Notes under the pieces: model-generated | The model's input: the letters and a program-made list of their open reading frames with translations, nothing else | Told to the model about the DNA's origin: nothing | The model's database searches: none | Shown here: positions 58,201 through 64,000 of the stretch, one piece after another | Numbering within the stretch: position 1 is the first letter of the stretch | Layout: each line of letters opens with the position of its first letter | Translations under genes and position numbers: made by a program | Assembly (NCBI RefSeq): GCF_041734735.1 | Contig: NC_134878.1 | Span: forward strand, 34,626,963-34,690,962 | Reading direction: 5' to 3' | Length of the DNA stretch: 64,000 nucleotides | Origin: Babylonia areolata | Taxonomy: Eukaryota > Mollusca > Gastropoda > Neogastropoda > Buccinidae

Positions 58201-58874
58201 TTATTTTTAATATTAATCACAGCTCTTTTATTTTTTAACCACTGTGGTGATTCAATAAAGGATCCTGGAGATGTAATAGAAACTCTATTCACCCATAAAC
58301 TAAAGATTCTTTTAATGAACCATCCTGAACCTTCATTTGTAAAATTTTCTATTTTTAACAAAATATGTTTTATTTCTTTTTCAATATCTTGATCATCAAC
58401 AACATCAATAATACTTTGATATTCCGATCGAAATACAGCTACAGTAGTATCATCATTTTTAATTTGAGCAAACTCCACCGTTAAAACAATATTTTGTTTG
58501 GTCAGTGGAATAGCTCTTTGGTTAATAGTGTCCACTTTACTCATCATAAACGAAAGCGGATCTATTTCATTTGGAAGAGCCGCAAGTTTATAATTTTTAA
58601 TAATACTACCAAACTCCTCCGTGGATTCAGCTTTATGTTGTAGTTTACGTATAATTTTAATAAGTTCATCTTTTTTCATTCTACTAAAACCACGAATTTT
58701 GAGCTTTTGTGCAATATCTTTAAGTGTAGCATTGGTCTCCCCCTCCAAAGCATCAAACCCCAGTGCTTCAATCAACTCAGTTTTATTCATAGATTCATGA
58801 TTAGGAATCTCTTTTTTAGAAGCAAGATCACGGTAATACTTTTCAGAATATCGTTGCGCCATTTTTACTCTCAA
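55259..58874 (-). pseudogene. Polinton protein-primed DNA polymerase B region (broken)
   Basis: The N-terminal part holds a C2H2-like CEYCLTGTTSSELLEEHIKR, an exonuclease box YADFEAICKEI and a Cys/His cluster CWICRGELLANDKVRDHDH. The C-terminal part has YLDANNLYGWAMLQALPTGG (motif A), TNDADKDLYKLMNNSVFGKT (motif B) and RLLYTDTDSFILHVE (motif C, YTDTDS). These are the boxes of protein-primed family B polymerases of Polintons. It is oriented opposite to the integrase, and the two 3' ends overlap by about 20 bp. Broken, about one break. Confidence 0.88.
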
Positions 58875-58920
58875 TATGTTCTATATATAATCTTTTCTCT
58901 AATAGGATTTCACAAGCTGA

Positions 58921-59292
58921 TCAATCTCTGAATCCAATGATAACTCCACCAAAGGGTGGAATATGCCCTCTAGAATAGGCTTCAAAATGGTCAATTTCAT
59001 CATCAGAAGTATAATCCTCATCCTCAGAGTCGCTTGAATGTTCTCCACAATCGGGTATAGGATCAATCTTTTTCTCCACGGGAGGAGGCTTCTCTTTTTT
59101 ATACTTACATGTACAACAAATAGCATACTTCGTGCGTACATAAAGGTTGCATTTTAAACAAAGTACTGGAAGTGGCATTCCTTTTCTATGGCATTTAATA
59201 TGATCTTTGCAATAGAGTCCCATGCAAGGTCGGCCGCATACTCCACTTGTTTTAACTTTGGGGTACTCGCAAATGTTATGCGGAAAAGGCAT
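58921..59292 (-). CDS. Polinton Cys-rich small protein, about 123 aa
   Basis: I take the Met at 59292 (MPFPHNICEYPKVKTSGVCG) as the start, because the upstream in-frame residues are encoded by GC-rich non-coding-looking DNA. Eleven cysteines form CGRPC, YCKDHIKC, LCLKC and CCTCKYK pairs, suggesting two treble-clef-like zinc sites. An acidic tail follows (SSDSEDEDYTSDDE). The function is unknown; a DNA- or RNA-binding accessory role would fit. Confidence 0.55.
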   Translation of the reverse strand: MPFPHNICEYPKVKTSGVCGRPCMGLYCKDHIKCHRKGMPLPVLCLKCNLYVRTKYAICCTCKYKKEKPPPVEKKIDPIPDCGEHSSDSEDEDYTSDDEIDHFEAYSRGHIPPFGGVIIGFRD

Positions 59293-59394
59293 TTTTTCTA
59301 TATTTACAATATAATGTATTTCTCTAAAAGGGTGATCACAAGCCGTGCGCGCGGGCGGGAAGATCTGCGAGGCAGGCTGTGTGCGTGACCACAC

Positions 59395-59574
59395 TCTTAG
59401 CTATTGATCCCGCTCGGGCCACACACGCCGAGCGGTCGCTAGCTTGCCAGCACGCACACACACACACGCGGGGAACGGGGCGACCGTTTCGCTCTCCATA
59501 CACATATTTAAGGATCGCGCGTACTCAAACTAACTAGGTCAAACGATCATATGTGAACGGTTGACCCACTTGAT
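59395..59574. other. GC-rich spacer inside the right Polinton terminus
   Basis: Non-coding, with CGGGCC / CGCGGGGAACGGGGCG stretches and an extra copy of GCTCTCCATACACATATTTA related to the repeat inside the TIR. A further copy of the GGTCAAACG...GGTTGACC dyad begins near 59537. Confidence 0.55.
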
Positions 59575-59860
59575 ACCATCCAAAAAGCTAACTAGGTCAA
59601 ACGTTCATATGTGAACGGTTGACCCACTTGATACCTCCTCTCTTTAAGGAGTCTTATGAACCAGAACCCCATGACCATTTGGCTCTCCATACACATATTT
59701 AACCATCATTTTTTTTATCTAGTGATTTGGCTCTCCATACACCTTTTTAAGCCGAAAAAAAACAATCGCGCGGGTTTTTCGTTTTTATGGTTTAAGGCGT
59801 TGTTGCGCCTTATGGACGCTTAAATCCGTTACATATAGAACCCCCATCCCTTATACTACT
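59575..59860 (-). repeat. Polinton right terminal inverted repeat
   Basis: Complement of 45210-45480 with one 15-bp length difference. Just inside it the 62-bp segment containing the near-palindrome GGTCAAACGTTCATATGTGA + ACGGTTGACC is repeated in tandem (about 59533-59641), so this end has two dyads and the left end has one. Confidence 0.9.
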
Positions 59861-60778
59861 GAGGGAGAGGGGAGAGAGAAGGAGAAGGGGAGGGAGAGGG
59901 GAGTGTTGGGGAGAGAGGGAGAAGGAGAAGGGGAGAGAGAGGGGAGTGTTGGAGAGAGAGAAGGAGAAGGGGAGGGAGAGGGGAGAGAGAAGGGGAAGGG
60001 GAGGGAGAGGAGAGGGAGAAGGAGAGTGTTGGGGAGTGTTGGAGAGAGAGAGAGAAGGGGAAGGGGAGAGAGAGGGGAGAGAGAAGGAGAAGGGGAGAGA
60101 GAGGGGAGTGTTGGAGAGAGAGAAGGAGAAGGGGAGGGAGATTGGAGTGTTGGGGAGAGAGAGAAGGAGAAGGGGAGGGAGGGGAGGTAGAGGAGAGGGA
60201 GAAGGAGAAGGGGAGTGTTGGGGAGTGTTGGAGAGAGAGAGAGAAGGAGAAGGGGAGGGAGAGGGGAGTGTTGGAGAGAGAGAGATAGAAGGAGAAGGGG
60301 ATGGAGAGGGGAGAGAGAAGGAGAAGGGGAGGGAGAGTGGAGTGTTGTGGAGTGAGAGAGAAGGAGAAGGGGAGGAAGAGGGAAGCGTTGGAGAGAGAGA
60401 GTAGGGGAAGGGGAGGGAGAGGGGAGAGAGAAGGAGAAGGGGAGGGAGATTGGAGTGTTGTGGAGAGAGATAGAAGGAGAAGGGGAGGGAGAGTGGAGTG
60501 TTGTGGAGAGAGAGAGAAGGAGAAGGGGAGGGAGAGGGGAGAGAGAAGGAGAAGAGGAGGGAGAGGGGAGTGTTGTGGAGAGAAAGAAGGAGAAGGGGAG
60601 AGAGAGAGAGAGAATGAGAAGGGGAGGGAGAGGGGAGAGAGAAGGAGAAGGGGAGGGAGAGGGGAGTGTTGGGGAGAGAGAGAAGGAGAAGGGGAGAGAG
60701 AGCGACAGAGAGAAGGAGAAGGAGAGAGAGAGAAGGAGAAGGGGAGAGAGAGAGAGAAGGAGAAGGGGAGGAAGAGAA
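59861..60778 (+). repeat. Polypurine minisatellite, right part
   Basis: Same units and orientation as 44390-45209, separated from it by the Polinton. The long Ser/Pro/Leu frames on the minus strand and Gly/Glu/Arg frames on the plus strand are repeat artefacts. Confidence 0.88.
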
Positions 60779-60822
60779 CACACACTGGTCTGTCGCGTGA
60801 AGAAAGGTGAGGCAGAGGGGAG

Positions 60823-60859
<37 letters not shown>

Positions 60860-61192
60860 CGTGCGTGCGCGCGTCTGTGTCTTTAATTAAAACTGTTCGG
60901 TATGTGAATTTTGAAAGTAACACACACATGCGCGTACGCACGCACGCACACACGCAAACAAACATACACACCTCTCACTCCTCAGAATGTGCGCGAGCAC
61001 ATACATATACGCACACACAACCATACATCCTGGCCCCCCGCCCCTCACATATACATACATACATACGCGCATCCGTACAAACATATACACACACACCTTC
61101 CCCTCCTCCAGACGCGCGCGCACATACATACACCCCCACACACCGCCGCACACACACACACCCACACCCTAATCCCGCGGCGCGCGCGCGCT

Positions 61193-61223
<31 letters not shown>

Positions 61224-61351
61224 GGATGAACGCGAAATCGAAGTTCTATAACAGAATATTTCCGAGCTTGGTTCATTTCAGCTGAACATTTCCTCTGGCC
61301 ATTAATTGAATTACATAAATTGAAAACGGGTTTCGGAACTAGATACGTTTG

Positions 61352-61389
<38 letters not shown>

Positions 61390-61437
61390 CGGTTCGGTTC
61401 GGTTACTCAAGGAGTTGTCACAGCGTTCGAACAAAAC
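60779..61437. repeat. CA/TG/GA microsatellite cluster
   Basis: TG tract 60824-60856, long imperfect CA-rich DNA 60922-61224 with GC-rich interruptions (CGCGCGCG), and GA tract 61353-61386. The rest is unrecognised. No gene. Confidence 0.7.
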
Positions 61438-61512
61438 CGTATATGCTACACCACATCTGCTAAGCAGACGGCTCACCAGCAGCGTAACCCGACGCGCTTA
61501 GTCAGGCCTTGA
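61438..61512 (-). repeat. Family B repeat (copy at 61 kb)
   Basis: The complement reads CTCAAGGCCTGACTAAGCGC, GTTACGCTGCTGGTGAGCCG, CTTAGCAGATGTGGTGTAGC, a clean partial copy followed by a GA tract. Confidence 0.7.
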
Positions 61513-61526
61513 GAGAGCGAGAGAGC

Positions 61527-61560
<34 letters not shown>

Positions 61561-61867
61561 CAGAGACAGAGACATATACAGAGACAGATAGATAGACAGT
61601 CAGACAAACAGAAAGGCAGATAGAGACAGACAGACAGACAGACAGAGAGAGGACAGGGATAAAGACAGAGAAGGAACGCAAGTGTGTGTTTGTGTATTGC
61701 ATTGCATTATCAAACAGGAATGGAAAATCGTAATAACTGCGACTTCTGTTCGGAACATTATTTTCTGGAGGTGTGATCAGACACCTAACGCTTTTGGAAA
61801 GATTTGGAAACTTTGCTCAAACTACACTACATGCACTACATGTGCAAACTTAAATGAAAATATAATG

Positions 61868-61900
<33 letters not shown>

Positions 61901-61943
61901 ATATATATATACACACACACACACACACATACACACACCACAC

Positions 61944-61980
<37 letters not shown>

Positions 61981-61992
61981 CACACAGAGCAC

Positions 61993-62035
<43 letters not shown>

Positions 62036-62055
62036 CACACACACAATACACACTC

Positions 62056-62096
<41 letters not shown>

Positions 62097-62817
62097 CTCT
62101 CTCTCTCTCTCTCTCTCAAAGAAAGGAAAAAGTTGCCTTTGAAGCTGGGATATCAAAAGATGGACAATTTGGTAAGGGAGGTAAAAACTGATCAGATCCG
62201 TGATGTTTCGAAAAGGGAGACGACCCTTTGAGGCTTGACATTGCACAGAGAATTTGCCCCAAGACCGCATTCCCATCTTGTTGCTCTCTGGCTGAAGTTT
62301 GAAGAAATGGGGAGGGGTGTGGTGTGGTGGGGATGGAGGTGGTGGGTGAGCGAGGTGGGGGTGGGGGGCACTTAGCAGGACTTGATGATGATGATGATGA
62401 TACAACAGCAACAACTACCACTACTACTGTAACTACTAATGCGTCTCTTTATCAGTTTCTGTGTGAAAGAGTGTTCAAGTGTTTGGTTTCAGACGGATAA
62501 GAGTTTCCCCCTTTTGCTTCAGATCGGCTCTGAGATTGCCATCCTTGAACTGCAATGAAGTTTACCCTGGCTCTTGTCCTTGAGCAAAAACCACTGTTGT
62601 CTTCATTTAGCAACAACTTGTTTTATTTAGGTCTATACTTTTTATTTTATTTTATAGGTTTTGTAATTATCGGTTTCATCAAATAAAGTGCAATATCTTT
62701 TACCCTGCAGGCGACGCCTCTTTTAATCAAGAAGAATGTCACCACCTTCTGGGGGACTTCTCTGCACGGTGTTTCGTGTTGTGTAAGTATCACTTTGTTT
62801 CTGTCTTTGTTGGCTTA
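61513..62817. other. GA/CAGA and long CA microsatellites, otherwise unrecognised
   Basis: GA/CAGA tracts at 61513-61650 and a CA tract of more than 200 bp at 61866-62095 with TATATA and CACAACACA interruptions, then CT at 62098-62118. 62120-62817 is unique-looking DNA without a recognised exon or repeat. Confidence 0.6.
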
Positions 62818-64000
62818 AGTAGTATAAGAGATGGGGGTTCTATATACAACTTTTTTGGGCGTATTAGCTTGTGTTAAGGCCCTCAAGCATAAAAAAAATT
62901 TAGTCAAAACCTGTGTATGTTGGAGTAATATGACCCTCAAGCATAAAAAAAAAAAAAAAAATAGTTACTAGAGCGCAAAAAAAATCAGATCTACCTCAAA
63001 AGTAATCTACCTTTTCCCCCAAGCATTTTTTCCAATCTCCAACTTCCATTTGAACATATGAAATCTACTACTGTATAGCATGGAGACAAACGTATCTACA
63101 ACTTTCGAAAGAATTGGACTACGTGCCGAGAAGGCGATAGCAACACATATATTGCTAGAAAATACATACAACAGCAACTTGGTGCCAGATATATCCAAGG
63201 TAGACTATCTAGCCAACAACAATGGCAGAACACATATACAAACTCTAGAAGGTCTTCCAACCTTTGTAGACGACCTATACGTATTCGGATATCTACAACA
63301 GAAAGATTGTGTAGTATCGAAAGGCAAAGTACTATGTACCACCGGAGCCACTTCTTCGGCAAAAAATATAGTATCTAGAATATATTCCAACCTATCGGAC
63401 CTAGTGGAATACAAACACGTACATATTGCCATTGTGCACACATTGTCTATATCTGCAAAGAACAGTACAATATCTAGTACTATAGATAGAATAGAAAGAG
63501 AAACGAATTCCAAGGCAAAAGAGAACTGGAAACAACAACATCCAAATACACCAATATATGCTCTATTTGTAGCAAAACTCGATGTATCCGAACTATCTAT
63601 CGAACATCTACACAAAATCCTCCCAACATTCGAGGAGAGACTAGTAGCAAACGGATATGGTATCTATTCCATAGACTACACCAGAGATTTCTCCGGGACT
63701 CTAGACAGACAAGCACTAGTGGAATACCTAGCAGAAGAACACAACTTCCGAGAACAAGGCACATTCGTAGAAGCCATACAAGATTCCCAGCCTACAATAC
63801 TCGACAACACACACTCTGTAGGAAACCACGTATGTACATGGATATCCGAACACAGTGGCTATACAACGAGAACCAAACTATACAACAAAATAGTATCCAA
63901 TTTCGAAGCAGGAGAAATACGAGAACAATTCGGCGGACATCTAGCAGACTACGTAGACTGTCCAAACGAACATCTTCGAAAAACCTTCCACCATCCAGAT
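62818..64000 (+). mobile_element. Second virus-like element, left end (continues past window)
   Basis: It begins AGTAGTATAAGAGATGGGGG + TTCTATATACAAC, matching the first 33 bp of the Polinton terminus at all but a few positions. AT-rich subterminal DNA follows with CCCTCAAGCATAAAAAAA twice (about 62880 and 62933). A long plus-strand frame starts at 63080. No matching right end lies in the window. I class it as a Polinton-related or terminus-sharing element; the visible part looks whole. Confidence 0.65.
63080..64000 (+). CDS. Long open gene in the second element, function unknown, 3' end outside window
   Basis: An uninterrupted frame of 307 codons from ATG at 63080 (METNVSTTFERIGLRAEKAI) to the window edge. 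Recognisable blocks: YSIDYTRDFSGTLDRQALVE, WISEHSGYTTRTKLYNKIVS and GGHLADYVDCPNEHLRKTF. I recall similar uncharacterised proteins in aquatic invertebrate genomes but cannot name a function. The R-T-K-L-Y-N-K stretch is weakly reminiscent of rolling-circle replication initiators, which is speculation. Codon use is peculiar: CTA, ATA and GTA are strongly favoured, unlike the Polinton genes and the host kinase. Confidence 0.7.
   Translation, partial: METNVSTTFERIGLRAEKAIATHILLENTYNSNLVPDISKVDYLANNNGRTHIQTLEGLPTFVDDLYVFGYLQQKDCVVSKGKVLCTTGATSSAKNIVSRIYSNLSDLVEYKHVHIAIVHTLSISAKNSTISSTIDRIERETNSKAKENWKQQHPNTPIYALFVAKLDVSELSIEHLHKILPTFEERLVANGYGIYSIDYTRDFSGTLDRQALVEYLAEEHNFREQGTFVEAIQDSQPTILDNTHSVGNHVCTWISEHSGYTTRTKLYNKIVSNFEAGEIREQFGGHLADYVDCPNEHLRKTFHHPD

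Larger units (their letters stand above)
45210..59860. mobile_element. Polinton/Maverick element, about 14.65 kb (fossil)
   Basis: Both ends start AGTAGTATAAGGGATGGGGG in inverted orientation, and GAGGG borders both sides. That may be part of the short target duplication but is ambiguous in this purine repeat. Parts, left to right: hydrophobic protein, two paralogous unknown proteins, probable minor capsid protein, large unknown membrane-anchored protein, coiled-coil membrane protein, major capsid protein, packaging ATPase, four small proteins, integrase, type B DNA polymerase and a Cys-rich protein. The arrangement is typical of metazoan Polintons. I do not recognise a protease. The inverted repeats are nearly identical and most genes are open, so it is young-looking, but it is broken, with about four breaks. 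Confidence 0.92.

Noticed and set aside
59810-60971. Open frames of 310-371 codons (minus strand)
   Set aside because: Same polypurine minisatellite artefact on the right flank of the Polinton.
61682-62191. 169-codon frame with Thr/His runs
   Set aside because: Read through the long CA microsatellite.
63007-63615. Minus-strand frames inside the second element
   Set aside because: Shadows of the long plus-strand frame starting at 63080, which runs uninterrupted to the edge of the window.

Overview
The window reads as nuclear DNA of an invertebrate, most probably a gastropod mollusc. The genes are split into short exons by long AT-rich introns. Microsatellites are abundant, and there are several tRNA-derived SINE families, APE-type LINEs, piggyBac and pogo remnants and a Polinton. 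The gastropod placement is inference from repeat style; no ribosomal or mitochondrial marker is present.

Host genes. From 1784 to 22239 (+) nine exons encode the last 454 residues of a Src-family non-receptor tyrosine kinase. All nine junctions keep frame, and the order is SH3, SH2, kinase domain, then a regulatory tail tyrosine. The N-terminal exons lie upstream of the window. At 34366-34722 (-) is the last exon of a rhodopsin-family GPCR (helix 7 and a Cys-rich tail). No other host exon is recognised.

Introns and intergenic DNA. The kinase introns hold a pogo-like element (2168-2972), piggyBac-like elements, SINEs, a 5'-truncated LINE with a 58-bp target duplication (6172-7237), and a 3.5-kb LINE (16717-20230) that landed inside a SINE. 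In three introns the minisatellite running up to the exon is built from degenerate copies of that exon's own 3' splice site. A fourth acceptor lies in the tail of a short interspersed repeat. Between the genes and up to 44.4 kb lie an almost intact LINE of about 4.2 kb (35092-39267, one in-frame stop), degraded L2-like and L1/Tx1-like LINEs, and SINEs.

Virus-like elements. A Polinton/Maverick of about 14.65 kb (45210-59860) with terminal inverted repeats of about 271-286 bp sits inside a polypurine minisatellite, which continues on both sides. It carries a protein-primed type B DNA polymerase, an RVE-type integrase, a packaging ATPase, a major capsid protein, a likely minor capsid protein and several small membrane or coiled-coil proteins. 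It is young-looking but broken in about four places. At 62818 a second element begins with nearly the same terminal sequence but a different first gene, which stays open to the window edge. The two share ends but not visible gene content, which makes this pair the most interesting feature here.
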